From positions 248,001-312,000 of the forward strand of contig USAN01000001.1 of NCBI GenBank assembly GCA_900552645.1: a stretch of DNA of 64,000 nucleotides, read 5' to 3'. Every line of letters starts with the position of its first letter. Position 1 is the stretch's first letter. The DNA is from an uncultured Bacteroides sp. GTDB lineage: Bacteria > Bacteroidota > Bacteroidia > Bacteroidales > Bacteroidaceae. The position numbers and the translations under genes are program-made. The notes under the pieces are model-generated. The model was not told the origin of the DNA. It worked only from the letters and a program-made list of their open reading frames with translations, and ran no database searches. Below are positions 18,247-26,726 of the stretch, one piece after another.

Positions 18247-18669
18247 ATGAAAGTGATATGTACAAAATGTGGCGGTATGCACGTGGCTTGCGAAGCCATG
18301 ATTAACCCCAATGACAAATCTTTCCGTAACTATACGGATGAAGCCTTTATCTATGGCTGGTGTGACGATTGCAACACCGGAGTTGTCCTCTCCGATGTTG
18401 ATGAAGTGAAAACGGACATTGACAGGCTCTATGCTGATTATTGTGCCGAGCATAAGGCAGAACCGCTTTATGCACAATGTGAAATCGTGTGGAAAGATGA
18501 AAGTTTCGAGCCTGTAACAATAAAGCTATCTACAGATGCGGACGATGCCACCGATGAAAAGATATTCTTCTATTGCAACAGCATTGAGGGTCTTAAATCA
18601 CTCGCTGATTTTGAGAGAGAAGATTTTGTCCTTACAGACTGCATCTGCCTGACAACAGAACTGAAATAA
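18247..18669 (+). CDS. Small zinc-ribbon-like acidic protein
   Basis: 140 residues. Two CxxC pairs near the N-terminus (CTKCGG at about residues 5-10 and CDDC at about 39-42) suggest a zinc ribbon. The remainder is acidic with no membrane segment (DIDRLYADYCAEHKAEPLY; TDADDATDEKIFFYC). No family recognised. It is followed after 20 bp by another small gene and probably co-transcribed from the structured leader upstream. Confidence 0.7.
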   Translation: MKVICTKCGGMHVACEAMINPNDKSFRNYTDEAFIYGWCDDCNTGVVLSDVDEVKTDIDRLYADYCAEHKAEPLYAQCEIVWKDESFEPVTIKLSTDADDATDEKIFFYCNSIEGLKSLADFEREDFVLTDCICLTTELK

Positions 18670-18689
18670 TAACATTAAAAATCATATTT

Positions 18690-19175
18690 ATGCACTCAAC
18701 TATTTTTCAGATAACGACCGAAAAGGTTGAAGAAAAAGACGCTCTCCTTAATGAGAACACCTTGCAGCAGGGGGACTATTCAGACCTTGATTACTGCTCA
18801 GATATTGACGAAGATGACCGCAGGGAGCGTATTGAACGTCTCGTAAACGAAATCCTGCCGGAAGGGATGTTCACGCTCATAGACGAGAACACAATCCGTT
18901 ACAACGGCGGAGTGGAAGCATGGCAAGAGGAATGGGTAAAACAGATAAACGAAAAATGTTTGCTTGTAACCGCAAGCAATATCCATGAATGGAGCACATT
19001 GTATTATCTGAAAGAAGCGATAGACAATCCGCTTGATGCCGGAAGTCGTTTCTATGATGACAACAGCGGATGTTCTTCCTATTCAGATAAATCAGGAGAG
19101 TTTATGAAAAGTCTGAATAACCTTGAGGCAGGCACCCTGCTTTATGTCGGAGGCGTTATAGACTATCATTTTTAA
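18690..19175 (+). CDS. Uncharacterised acidic protein
   Basis: 161 residues, start MHSTIFQITTEKVEEKDALL; strongly acidic (SDLDYCSDIDEDDRRERIERL). The central part FTLIDENTIRYNGGVEAWQEEWVKQI is well formed but unfamiliar. No signal peptide or membrane helix. It lies second in an operon-like run 18247-19885 with short spacings. Its length, charge and position match the other small proteins of the block, which I would treat as candidate early or anti-defence proteins on position alone. Confidence 0.7.
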   Translation: MHSTIFQITTEKVEEKDALLNENTLQQGDYSDLDYCSDIDEDDRRERIERLVNEILPEGMFTLIDENTIRYNGGVEAWQEEWVKQINEKCLLVTASNIHEWSTLYYLKEAIDNPLDAGSRFYDDNSGCSSYSDKSGEFMKSLNNLEAGTLLYVGGVIDYHF

Positions 19176-19186
19176 GCGACAGGAAT

Positions 19187-19348
19187 ATGAACAAGTACAA
19201 CTGGAAAGGTTACGGTTTTATAGGGACAGTACCCGAATTTGCAGAAAAGTTCGGGTACTGCAAGCCCCCTACCTTTGTCAATGACATCAAGCGTGTTCCA
19301 CGCCACCGATACAACTGTATGGGACGCTGTGGAACAAAGGGTTTATGA
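19187..19348 (+). CDS. Small 53-residue protein
   Basis: Start MNKYNWKGYGFIGTVPEF at an ATG preceded by ACAGGAAT. Basic C-terminal half with CMGRC. It starts 11 bp after the preceding stop and its TGA overlaps the next ATG (ATGA), which supports translation. Function unknown. Confidence 0.55.
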   Translation: MNKYNWKGYGFIGTVPEFAEKFGYCKPPTFVNDIKRVPRHRYNCMGRCGTKGL

Positions 19349-19518
19349 GAAAAAACGAAAACGGGCGAAGCGAGCCTGCTGCATCTATAATGAATGAGGA
19401 TATGACCGAGAGCTACATCATCACCAAAGAAGAATATCTGGCGACAAATCTCCCTGTCAGGGAGAAGCACCATGAGCCATTCCTGCTTTCGTATAGCAAC
19501 CCGAGTGTTACCTTATAA
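19345..19518 (+). CDS. Small 57-residue protein, ATGA-coupled
   Basis: The frame begins at the ATG overlapping the previous stop and reads MRKNENGRSEPAASIMNEDM and onward to SYSNPSVTL. A second possible start is the internal MNEDM. The ATGA overlap and short spacing suggest it is real, but it is short and unrecognised. Confidence 0.45.
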   Translation: MRKNENGRSEPAASIMNEDMTESYIITKEEYLATNLPVREKHHEPFLLSYSNPSVTL

Positions 19519-19561
19519 CCTCATTGGAAACAGCCATGATGAAATCCCTGTCAAATCCGCC

Positions 19562-19885
19562 ATGACGAAATACTCCGCCGAAGCAGTGAAATTCGCCGAA
19601 CAGCTTTTGCTTGCCGCAGGATATTTCAATGGCAACTGTCCTGTGGAAAAAACGTCTATAACGGTAAACTACACCTCGCTGTACCTGACCTACGGCAACG
19701 GCATCAGTATCACCTTTGACTCTGAACGAAGCCGTGACGGGGTGGACAACTGCCGTTTGGCGGTTATTGACCTTGACGGAGAAAGGATTTACAACGGTTG
19801 GCGGAGATTAGGCAGCGGTGATGAAATTCTGTACTATACGGTTGTGAACAAGGACTGCAAGGATGGCTCATGGTATTTAATCTGA
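19562..19885 (+). CDS. Uncharacterised 107-residue protein
   Basis: The start MTKYSAEAVKFAEQLLLAAG is chosen because a helical N-terminus begins there. A longer frame from 19472 adds 30 residues that overlap the preceding gene. The body is beta-rich (TSITVNYTSLYLTYGNGISITFD, then DGERIYNGWRRLG). No known motif. Last gene of the run that starts at 18247. Confidence 0.6.
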   Translation: MTKYSAEAVKFAEQLLLAAGYFNGNCPVEKTSITVNYTSLYLTYGNGISITFDSERSRDGVDNCRLAVIDLDGERIYNGWRRLGSGDEILYYTVVNKDCKDGSWYLI

Positions 19886-20104
19886 CCATGACCGACAGGC
19901 GGGGCTTTGCCCTGCCTGCACCTTCAGAGGGTGTGGCGCGAATATCCACCGCCATGCCTTTTTACCTCACGGGGTTCACCTTGAGACAACCCCGCTTTCC
20001 CTCTTGTAAATGCCCATTCCTATCCTTTTTTATATTCCTGTCCAGGAGCATGACAGCACAACCATTTCTATACAGAGCTATCATATTCCTGCTTGCCGGT
20101 CGGG

Positions 20105-20329
20105 ATAGCAGAATATTACGGTACAAAGGTAGAAGCCGCTGTCAGAGCGTCAAGGTCAGGCACGCCGTGTTTGTCACTGCAAGATGGAGATTCCGCTCAA
20201 TCTTTCCCTCCAAAACCTTGCCTTATCTGCCATGCGCCACCTTTACAGGCACTGTAGTAATATTCAAGTCCCCGACACCCAAGCGGAAAGAAAGGGATAA
20301 AAACCAATAACCTTAACACAGAGAAGAGC
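20105..20329 (+). promoter_or_regulatory. Long leader, type C copy 1
   Basis: Starts GGTACAAAGGTAGAA. It contains AAAACCTTGCC as in the leaders at 23299 and 23752, and ends GGAAAGAAAGGGATAAAAA about 20 nt before a small start codon. The 19886-20104 stretch before it has pyrimidine-rich DNA and no gene. Confidence 0.5.
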
Positions 20330-20506
20330 ATGTATGAGAAAGAAGAAACATCAGACATCATCGGCGCATATTGCACAATACTCTAAGATTGCCAAGGCAT
20401 CTGTGACGGTCAGACTGTCAGAGATTACGGCACAGAGGGCGTTGTAAAGCTTCCAAACGGCGAAGAGATAGCAGCCCATCGGGACGAGGTGATTGTTTTA
20501 GATTGA
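20330..20506 (+). pseudogene. Small gene with an in-frame TAA stop
   Basis: MYEKEETSDIIGAYCTIL is followed by TAA at 20384-20386. The same frame then continues with a protein-like sequence (DCQGICDGQTVRDYG, then TEGVVKLPNGEEIAAHRDEV) to a TGA at 20504. The first part sits directly behind a type C leader. Simplest reading: a 58-residue gene inactivated by one substitution. Readthrough or an overlapping 37-residue frame (ATG at 20334) are alternatives. Confidence 0.45.
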
Positions 20507-20573
20507 CTGCGCCAATGTACGGTGACGACAGTCTGGGCAATACGCTCGGCCTGTAGTGTCTGCTATTCCTGTT

Positions 20574-21048
20574 TTATTTCTTTTGTGAAGGCCACCTTTT
20601 ATCATTTTCATAGGCTCCGCCGATGATTTCAATTCCTTTTTTATCCGGCAAATCCATTTTATGGCAGTCCGTTTCGTCAATGAAGACAAGCCGTGCCGTC
20701 CTTGAAGTCCGGATCTGACCGTGCATCGTCTTTTTTGTTTATGCCTTTCCCTTTTCCCGCCGGATATATTCTATCAGCGTTCACCGGATACGGCAAAGAC
20801 TGCGGTGCATCCTTCGCCATCCTTTCAATCATCCATTTCCCAGTATAGCCGTCAACCATAAGACTGTCTTTCCAGGGTAGCGGCCCATACGCCCACGGAC
20901 AGCCGCACACGCATACATAGTCCCGGACGGACATCCATTTCACCGTCAGTATCAGGTCATGATAGCGAGAGGTGTGCAATGTCCGGATTCCGAGTTTATA
21001 CGGTATTGCTTCAACGTACAGCCATCTGAGACAGTATGGCGTTGTCAA
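20574..21048 (-). pseudogene. Possible decayed leftward gene with frameshift
   Basis: On the minus strand an open frame from 21048 contains protein-like sequence (KWMSVRDYVCVCGCPWAYG, MIERMAKDAPQSLPYPVN, GKGINKKDDARSDPDFKDGTA). It hits a stop at 20677. One frame over, the sequence continues smoothly as RLVFIDETDCHKMDLPDKKG, then IEIIGGAYENDKRWPSQKK. A single-base indel near 20690 would join them. It could also be chance, so confidence is low. Confidence 0.3.
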
Positions 21049-21300
21049 GCTGCCAGAACAGTATTACGCGAGTCATACACAATTATTTTTCCTGATGCGA
21101 ATTTATGATCATGGCGGAGACTTATGCTCCTACGGGACGGTTTCCACCTTTGACCAACGGCTTTCAACAAATCTTCCTTTTTCTTTTCGCAGGCTTGACA
21201 AAAAGAGTATTTGTCGAACCTTCCGCTGGTGCTACCCTATGCCCATCTCATGTTTTTGCATCGTAAAAATTAAATGTTCAACTCTTTAATACTTAAAGTT

Positions 21301-21699
21301 ATGGCAACTTCAACAAACAACACCAACTCTTTCAACCTCAGTGGCTTCGTAGCCGTCAACGCAAACATCCGCAACTTCGAGAAAAGCTCGGTTGCCCGTT
21401 TCCCTCTCTCCGTCAGCCGCACCGAGACCAACGGTGACGAGTCCACCCGCAAGTCGGCCCTTGTAAACTGCGAGTGCTGGCGCAAGTCCGAAGAGGCATC
21501 AACCTTCGAACTTCTCAAGAAAGGCAAGCTCGTCCAGGTTTCAGGATTCATCCGCCCGGAAGAATGGACATCGGAGGACGGAACCAAGCACAACCGCATC
21601 GTCTTCGTCGCCACATCCGTCAGCGAACTGTCCACCGAAAAGAAAACCGACGGGAAAAAGCCGGCGAAAGGCAAGGCTTCCAAGAAGAAAGTGGCATGA
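21301..21699 (+). CDS. ssb: Single-stranded DNA-binding protein (SSB, OB fold)
   Basis: The start is the ATG at 21301 (MATSTNNTNSFNLSGFVA); an upstream ATG at 21274 would add nine residues and lacks family similarity. The 132-residue OB fold shows GFVAVNANIRNFEKSSVARFPLSVSR and VNCECWRKSEEAS, GKLVQVSGFIRPEEWTSEDG, matching plasmid/ICE SSBs. The C-terminal tail is lysine-rich (KKPAKGKASKKKVA) rather than the acidic DDDIPF tip, so it may not recruit SSB-interacting proteins in the usual way. SSB genes are typical of conjugative leading regions, where they coat incoming ssDNA. Confidence 0.85.
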   Translation: MATSTNNTNSFNLSGFVAVNANIRNFEKSSVARFPLSVSRTETNGDESTRKSALVNCECWRKSEEASTFELLKKGKLVQVSGFIRPEEWTSEDGTKHNRIVFVATSVSELSTEKKTDGKKPAKGKASKKKVA

Positions 21700-21769
21700 C
21701 GCTCTCATTCCTCTCTCATCAAAAGACGGCCACAGCCGTCTTTCCTTTTACTCACGGGCTGCGTTCATA

Positions 21770-21841
21770 CCTTTTATATCCCTGCAGATTCCGTTTGTTT
21801 GTCACCCACCTCCTTTTATACGGACATGATAACCGTTTATA
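21770..21841 (+). repeat. CCTTTTATA array with 42 and 21 bp spacing
   Basis: CCTTTTATA starts at 21770 and 21812, and CCGTTTATA at 21833. The steps are four and two helical turns, so all copies face the same side of the DNA. It lies between ssb and the next leader. Confidence 0.55.
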
Positions 21842-21871
21842 TCACATTGTCACTCATCCGGCAGTCGCCTG

Positions 21872-22061
21872 TCCGTTTTCTGCGGCGAATTTGGAGGTGG
21901 CAGGGCAAACATCAAGGCACACTGCGTTCTAAAGGCCTTGCCTAATTCCCCTTATGGCCACCATTTTCCGATGCCGCAAGAAAACAGGAGCGGCGATCCG
22001 CAAGCCCGATTAAGGCAGGGAAAAACCACTCCACAAGTCTAACATTCAAACTTAAAAGAAA
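21872..22061 (+). promoter_or_regulatory. Leader, type D
   Basis: Starts TTCTGCGGCGAATTTGG and contains AAGGCCTTGCC. GGTGGC can pair with the later GCCACC. It ends AAGGCAGGGAAAAACCA about 30 nt before the ATG at 22062. Same architecture as the other leaders, with less sequence identity. Confidence 0.45.
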
Positions 22062-22310
22062 ATGGAAAAAGACATTGAAAAAATCCCTACTTACGCATTG
22101 TCCTATCTGGTGAATGGTGATGCGAGCAACCTGACAGAGGACGAGATTAAGCAGATAGACGAAATCTGCCGCGAACAGGGCATCGGGCTTGTTGTCCCAA
22201 TCAGTGACAGCGTGGAAGGCGGAGCCGAGCCGTATTTCAGCAGCACACCGTTGTTCGGCAAACCGACAGAAGTGGAGGACTGCATCATTATTTACCGGAA
22301 AAAGGATTAG
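22062..22310 (+). CDS. Small acidic protein (82 residues)
   Basis: MEKDIEKIPTYALSYLVNGD followed by ASNLTEDEIKQIDEI resembles small proteins in Bacteroides elements with the pattern Y-A-L-x-Y-L-x-N-G-D. No function assigned. Begins after a type D leader; the next gene starts 5 bp after its stop, so the two are co-transcribed. Confidence 0.65.
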   Translation: MEKDIEKIPTYALSYLVNGDASNLTEDEIKQIDEICREQGIGLVVPISDSVEGGAEPYFSSTPLFGKPTEVEDCIIIYRKKD

Positions 22311-22314
22311 AGCC

Positions 22315-22602
22315 ATGGATGTAACAGTACATAAAGACATTTCGGACAAAAGCAGCCTTGGGAACAGTGTTGCCGTTATGGATGAAATCAGGCAGGACGG
22401 CGAGACCGTCCTGTCAAGCAGTGACGGCATTTCGATTCCGATGATATTCCGCAATCTCAGTGGCAAGAACTTTTCGGGAAAGGAATACCGTAATTATCTC
22501 AAACACGTGGCATACGATGATATGGGCTTCGTTCCCGGCACAATCACATTGTGGCATGGCGGACGGCTGGTTGCTAAAGCCAAACTGGAAAAAATCAACT
22601 GA
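22315..22602 (+). CDS. Uncharacterised 95-residue protein
   Basis: The start at MDVTVHKDISDKSSL is preferred over an upstream in-frame ATG (22189) that would overlap the previous gene by 120 bp. The sequence DGISIPMIFRNLSGKNFSGK and TITLWHGGRLVAKAKLEKIN is compact and soluble. Family unknown. Second gene of a three-gene run. Confidence 0.6.
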   Translation: MDVTVHKDISDKSSLGNSVAVMDEIRQDGETVLSSSDGISIPMIFRNLSGKNFSGKEYRNYLKHVAYDDMGFVPGTITLWHGGRLVAKAKLEKIN

Positions 22603-22619
22603 CAAATGACGGCAAGACT

Positions 22620-22787
22620 ATGAAAAAAGATAAACTGACTGCCCATAATGAGGAACTGATAGAGCTCGCATACTCCACCACCTACCGAAGCAGCATCCGT
22701 ACTATGATACAGGAAGCGGACACCGAACGATGCCACGTAACCCTACAGGGCATAATGAATGATGCCGATGTGGATTGGGAAGATTGA
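22620..22787 (+). CDS. Small acidic helical protein (55 residues)
   Basis: The frame starts MKKDKLTAHNEELIELAYST and ends DADVDWED at a TGA at 22785. It starts 18 bp after the preceding stop. Mostly helical, acidic C-terminus. No recognised family. Confidence 0.55.
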   Translation: MKKDKLTAHNEELIELAYSTTYRSSIRTMIQEADTERCHVTLQGIMNDADVDWED

Positions 22788-23298
22788 GCGTGACAAGGGG
22801 ACTGCTGATATCCGGCAGTCTCTTCCCAGGTGAAAAAGCCGTTTATAGCAGGCATGATGCCCTTACCCCGTCCTTTTATAAGTTTGCATCGACGCTGGAA
22901 CACGTAGGATACCCGTGACGCCAGGTGCGCCGATACCCTATGTTCCGTTCCTGTTCGGGCGGCCTCCGGCGCAGGGCGAGCGTGGGCCGGCAGAGTGTAT
23001 CATGCTTCCACACACACAGCCTGTCGGTGACACCCACGGTTCGCTCTTCGCCCCGACTTCCCCTGCACTCCAAGTTGCCGTGCTTGTGCTGTGGCCAGTC
23101 CCACGATTCCCGCCGTTTACTTTTATAATGCAGCATCCCCCTTTGTAACGAAGATCGTCCGGCTTGGCCGGTTCACCTTTTTACAGTTCTCATCAATGCC
23201 GGCGCATCGCATCCTCTTATAATCAGACCTTTTAATAAAAAACATCCCCGGTTATAGAAAGAATCTTTCTGTCTGGAACCGTCACTCCCGGTGGTTAT
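22788..23298. other. Gene-free stretch with scattered CCTTTTATA-like motifs
   Basis: No credible gene on either strand. CCGTTTATA and CCTTTTATA occur 33 bp apart near 22840-22875, and related TTTATAA forms occur near 23120, 23215 and 23230. The middle (22920-23110) is GC-rich with no clear structure. Confidence 0.4.
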
Positions 23299-23500
23299 CG
23301 GCGCGAAGTTCGGCATCCGGGCTTATAAGCCAAGGTTGTACGGAGTTTCTGCGAGATTTTACAGACGTGCGGTAAAATCATCTTGAAAACCTTGTCCCTA
23401 AAGCCTCTTTGCCCCCTGTGATGCGCAGATAACCACCCTGCTTGGTTGTGATAACCGGGCAGGGGGATTTCATTTTCACATGATACCGCCGGCATCCTGT
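23299..23500 (+). promoter_or_regulatory. Orphan leader, type C, without a downstream gene
   Basis: It shares CGGCGCGAAGTTCGGCATCC and GAAAACCTTG with the leader at 23752, in the same order and spacing. The perfect hairpin GATTTTAC/GTAAAATC lies at 23355-23379. No plausible gene follows before the next leader, so this is a duplicate whose gene was lost, or a free-standing RNA. Confidence 0.55.
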
Positions 23501-23638
23501 TTTATATGTCCATCAGCCGGAAACCTACCATTTCCCTTTTATACCTCATACTGCCGATATTCCTTTTATACAGTGAAGAATACACCAGGATTTTTTATCT
23601 CCGGTCAAAAATGCCTGTTGTATATAAATAATCCTGTT

Positions 23639-23733
23639 ATACCAGTCTTACTATAGTTCTTTCTCAAGCTTGAATGTCTACGACAGTCTTCTGACTGTGT
23701 ATCATACCAGTCTTACTATAGTTCTTTCTCAAG
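23639..23733 (+). repeat. 30 bp perfect direct repeat flanking a hairpin
   Basis: A 30 bp unit beginning ATACCAGTCTTACTATAG occurs at 23639-23668 and again at 23704-23733. The 35 bp between contains the hairpin ACAGTC-TTCT-GACTGT (23683-23698). It lies between the two type C leaders. Confidence 0.75.
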
Positions 23734-23751
23734 ACCACCCGACCGGGGTTT

Positions 23752-23957
23752 ACGGCGCGAAGTTCGGCATCCGGGAGCGACGGGAAAGGTCATGCGCTGT
23801 TTCGGCGAGATTTTGCGGCATGGGCGAAACATCATCTTGAAAACCTTGCCTTTCACCCCTTGACGATGCCACTGTAATGCGCAAATAAACCTCTTGTGGA
23901 TGGCTTCGGAAAGAAGGATCCAAGAAAGGGAAATAAAAATTAAAACAGATTTCAGAT
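23752..23957 (+). promoter_or_regulatory. Long structured leader, type C copy 3
   Basis: Contains CGGCGCGAAGTTCGGCATCC, a GATTTTGC...GCGAAA-ATC hairpin at the position of the perfect hairpin in the 23299 copy, CTTGAAAACCTTGCC, and the terminal AAGAAAGGGAAATAAAAA before the ATG at 23958. Confidence 0.6.
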
Positions 23958-24152
23958 ATGCGTACAAAAAGAATGACAACAGAACAAGGCAGGAGATGTG
24001 GTATCAGCCGCTTCCCCAATTTCCACCGAACAGGCTCTATAAGGGGCATGAAGAAACTCTATTACGGCAATGACGCTCTTCTCGTAAGATGCGGACAGTA
24101 TATCTATAATGTGATAAGCGAACCATCAATATACAATCAGGCAACAATATAA
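23958..24152 (+). CDS. Small basic protein (64 residues)
   Basis: MRTKRMTTEQGRRCGISRF, then MKKLYYGNDALLVRCGQYI. Basic and soluble. Placed directly after a type C leader and 10 bp before the next gene, which supports expression. An internal start at MKKLYYG is also possible. Function unknown. Confidence 0.5.
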   Translation: MRTKRMTTEQGRRCGISRFPNFHRTGSIRGMKKLYYGNDALLVRCGQYIYNVISEPSIYNQATI

Positions 24153-24162
24153 TAATACGGAC

Positions 24163-24702
24163 ATGAAACAGATAATATGGACAAGCGACTATTTTTTAGA
24201 TGACAAGGCGAGGGAGGAATACGAGAACTCGCAGCGTGACATACTCGATGACGAAGACTACACTGTCAGCGATGCGGAATGGGCAGAGGTTATCAATGGC
24301 AATCTGTCGGACGAGCGCATGAACCTTGACAAACAGATTGACGGCGTTGTCATGGCATTTGCCGACCTCGGTCTCTGGAACGGCAGACGGCAGGGTTACA
24401 AGATACTCGGACATAACATCAACGGTATATTCAACGTGTCGGAAGATGACAACGAATGGTACGGTGACGGCTTCAATATCCGTGGCAGCCTCACGCACCA
24501 TGACGGCACCCACCATGTACTTTACCGTGTGGTAAAAGACATGGAAGAAGCGGAACGCATTGGGGAAATGATTTACAACCGTGAAATAGACGAAACCGGC
24601 TTCCGTAAAAAGACCCGTTCACTCTATCCGTATGTGGCTGAGATTTACGGATGGAAAACAGGGCGGTTCGAAGCGGCTTTCAATAAAGCGCGGTGTGACT
24701 GA
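24163..24702 (+). CDS. Uncharacterised 179-residue acidic protein
   Basis: Start MKQIIWTSDYFLDDKAREEY. The N-terminal third is acidic and helical (DILDDEDYTVSDAEWAEVI). The middle has GLWNGRRQGYKILGHNI and a histidine-rich strand (RGSLTHHDGTHHVLYRVV). The pattern suggests one globular domain of a type common in Bacteroidales conjugative elements, but I cannot name the family. No signal peptide or membrane helix. Confidence 0.7.
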   Translation: MKQIIWTSDYFLDDKAREEYENSQRDILDDEDYTVSDAEWAEVINGNLSDERMNLDKQIDGVVMAFADLGLWNGRRQGYKILGHNINGIFNVSEDDNEWYGDGFNIRGSLTHHDGTHHVLYRVVKDMEEAERIGEMIYNREIDETGFRKKTRSLYPYVAEIYGWKTGRFEAAFNKARCD

Positions 24703-25249
24703 TGACAGGCTCCGATATGGGGTCTGTCACAAAGTCTATGTTTCCATGAGGGATTTCGTAATCCCTCATGGGAGCCGTGTGCCGCATCCTCCTTTTATAG
24801 CGGTTCCCCTCGTCCTTTTATACGGAACAGCTCCTTTTATGCCACAGGCTTCCCATCCCGGTAAAAGCGGAGTGTCTGCAATATTTCCAGCCATAAAACA
24901 TCAGGAGCGATGCCCCGGATAACCGGCACCACGCTTCTTTTTGTTTTTTCGCAGGAAATCCTATCGGCAAACATGACACATGCCGTATGTGGTCACAACG
25001 GCAAGAGTCATTTCCAGGCTTGCCCGGTAGACCATCATTATATACCCACCCAAGCCTATGCCTTTCGCTTTCCAGTTTTCCATCGGCTGCGCTTGAAAAC
25101 AATGCACACTGCTCAATCCTCAATAACCAACAGTGGTACACTTTTTAATTATTATCCAGTCTCTTTTTAGATTATTATACCCTCCCTTTCTATATCATCA
25201 CCGTTATAATTCTTTTATAATGTTCAATTTTTTATCCGGTTTAACGTCC
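24703..25249. other. Gene-free stretch with three phased CCTTTTATA motifs
   Basis: CCTTTTAT(A) begins at 24791, 24814 and 24833 (steps 23 and 19 bp). A further CTTTTATAA lies near 25213. The GC-rich part 24900-25100 shows no convincing gene on either strand. Confidence 0.45.
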
Positions 25250-25464
25250 TCATCGGAATTATTTTACCGCGAAGTTAAGTCCGGCCTGCAACCGCCAAGG
25301 CATACCTGCCGGTGCCATCCGAAAATCTTCCTCCTGCGGAGCGTATTTTCGTGTCAGCCTTGTCTTTATGCCAGCCGTCAGCCTCGTGTTTGCAGTAAAA
25401 TAAATCCCAGGAGGCCGGAACATACCGGAAGAAAGGGAAAAGTATAAACTTAAAATCATCAGTT
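25250..25464 (+). promoter_or_regulatory. Long structured leader, type B copy 2
   Basis: Hairpin at 25321-25350: GAAAAT/ATTTTC enclosing an 18 nt apex CTTCCTCCTGCGGAGCGT in which TCC can pair with GGA. Then GTGTCAGCCTTG, AGTAAAATAAATCCC and GAAAGGGAAAAGTATAA before the ATG, in the same order as copy 1 at 17161. Confidence 0.7.
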
Positions 25465-25737
25465 ATGGACAATAGACCAAACAAGGAACATGAACTTGCA
25501 AAACAGGTGGAAGCGGCTCTCAACTCCTACGGTTTCAACCCAAAACTGTTCGCAGCAGCCATCCCCACAATGCACCGCACGTTGCAGCAGTCACTGTGGC
25601 GGCTCATCAAGGAATGTGTCAAGGTCATCGCTGACGAGAAGACAGGACATGATGACCGCAACATGGCTTCACACATGGAAGCAAAGAAAATGCTTGAATA
25701 CTTCAAACTTCACGGACGGCATATACCGTTTGTCTAA
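25465..25737 (+). CDS. Small helical protein (90 residues)
   Basis: MDNRPNKEHELAKQVEAALN then GFNPKLFAAAIPTMHRTLQQ: entirely helical, soluble, near neutral. It resembles small element proteins of unknown function. First gene of a closely packed run 25465-27194 behind the type B leader. Confidence 0.65.
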   Translation: MDNRPNKEHELAKQVEAALNSYGFNPKLFAAAIPTMHRTLQQSLWRLIKECVKVIADEKTGHDDRNMASHMEAKKMLEYFKLHGRHIPFV

Positions 25738-25743
25738 ACCTGT

Positions 25744-25995
25744 ATGAATATGGAACATAAATTTTATCTGCTTGCGACACTGATTGAAATGCAGGACAGC
25801 GTTTCTGACGGACACGCGCTGTATCGTTCACTTGACGATGCGATGAAAGCATTTGAACAGGAGATTGCCGACTGCCAAGAAAATTTCAATGAACGGCACG
25901 GCAGTACACTGATTGACCTGCCACGGTGTAAGGAGTGGAGAACGGAAGACGGTTACGGCTATACGGTGACAGTCGATGAAATGATACCGCTATGA
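25744..25995 (+). CDS. Small acidic protein (83 residues)
   Basis: MNMEHKFYLLATLIEMQDS; a start two codons later (MEHK) is possible. Acidic helical middle (DDAMKAFEQEIADCQENF) and a beta tail (GYGYTVTVDEMIPL). The next gene starts at ATGA, sharing four bases with this stop. Unknown function. Confidence 0.6.
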   Translation: MNMEHKFYLLATLIEMQDSVSDGHALYRSLDDAMKAFEQEIADCQENFNERHGSTLIDLPRCKEWRTEDGYGYTVTVDEMIPL

Positions 25996-26387
25996 GACAG
26001 CCGACCTATAATTACATCAACAGACTGATTGACCGGATAACCAAGTACGGTCAGTCAAATAACGACAGCTTTACATTCTACAGGCATCTTGTGGAACTGC
26101 AGAGTAGCACAAGCGGTTACGTTTCTGTGACACTGTACAAGACCGATGACAGATACGGTGGAGAACTCGCGGATTTCAGTTTCGACTATTGGACGCTTGA
26201 ACTGCACTTTGTCGGCACGGTAGGAAAGGTTTTGACGGAAAAAATCATCAGTGCCTTCAGATATTTCTACGCTCCCCGAAAAATCCGTGTCTCTTACGAT
26301 GAATACGAATATGAGGACGAGGACACGACCTATGAGTATGACGAAACGGACTGGGACAAGCCGCCTGTAAAACGGCTCAATAAATAA
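25992..26387 (+). CDS. Small protein with an acidic, tyrosine-rich tail (131 residues)
   Basis: Starts at the ATG overlapping the previous stop (ATGA). It has a soluble alpha/beta body (FYRHLVELQSSTSGYVSVTL, then FDYWTLELHFVGTVGKVL) and a tail alternating acidic and aromatic residues (YDEYEYEDEDTTYEYDE). Such a DNA-mimic-like acidic tail is compatible with an anti-restriction or nucleic-acid-competing role, but that is speculation. No family recognised. Confidence 0.6.
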   Translation: MRQPTYNYINRLIDRITKYGQSNNDSFTFYRHLVELQSSTSGYVSVTLYKTDDRYGGELADFSFDYWTLELHFVGTVGKVLTEKIISAFRYFYAPRKIRVSYDEYEYEDEDTTYEYDETDWDKPPVKRLNK

Positions 26388-26408
26388 CAATCAATAAACA
26401 AAAGGATT

Positions 26409-26690
26409 ATGACATTCGATTACAACAAGGAAGACAAGACACCCATGTCATTGGTGCTTGAGAACGGCATTACAGCCGAGGGCGAGTTTATAGACCTCAG
26501 AATAACCGTGGAGACCCTGCCAAAAGGGAAGCAGTGGTATCAGATACGCCACTGTGACGATGACGGCTCTGAACCTGCATCCCTGAAAAGGGGGTGCGTG
26601 GTGGTAAACTTCTTCGGCACGTTCATCTGTGACCCGATAGCCGGAATGAATGACGGTGACGAACTGGAGATAAAAGAATGGGGCTGGTGA
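26409..26690 (+). CDS. Uncharacterised acidic protein (93 residues)
   Basis: MTFDYNKEDKTPMSLVLENG followed by beta strands and VVVNFFGTFICDPIAGMNDG; ends EIKEWGW. It looks like a small beta domain. Preceded by AAAGGATT, a weak ribosome-binding site. Unknown function. Confidence 0.6.
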   Translation: MTFDYNKEDKTPMSLVLENGITAEGEFIDLRITVETLPKGKQWYQIRHCDDDGSEPASLKRGCVVVNFFGTFICDPIAGMNDGDELEIKEWGW

Positions 26691-26726
26691 ATGACTGCCT
26701 CACTGACAACTTAAAATCAAGGATAT

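Noticed and set aside
19870..20310. 146-codon plus-strand frame in the gap before the small pseudogene
   Set aside because: Covers motif repeats and a type C leader; residue composition is random-like.
22876..23148. Overlapping open frames on both strands
   Set aside because: Arginine/proline-rich products typical of GC-rich noncoding DNA; no start signals.
24818..25170. Open frames on both strands between 24.8 and 25.2 kb
   Set aside because: No similarity pattern, no neighbour coupling, composition unlike nearby genes.
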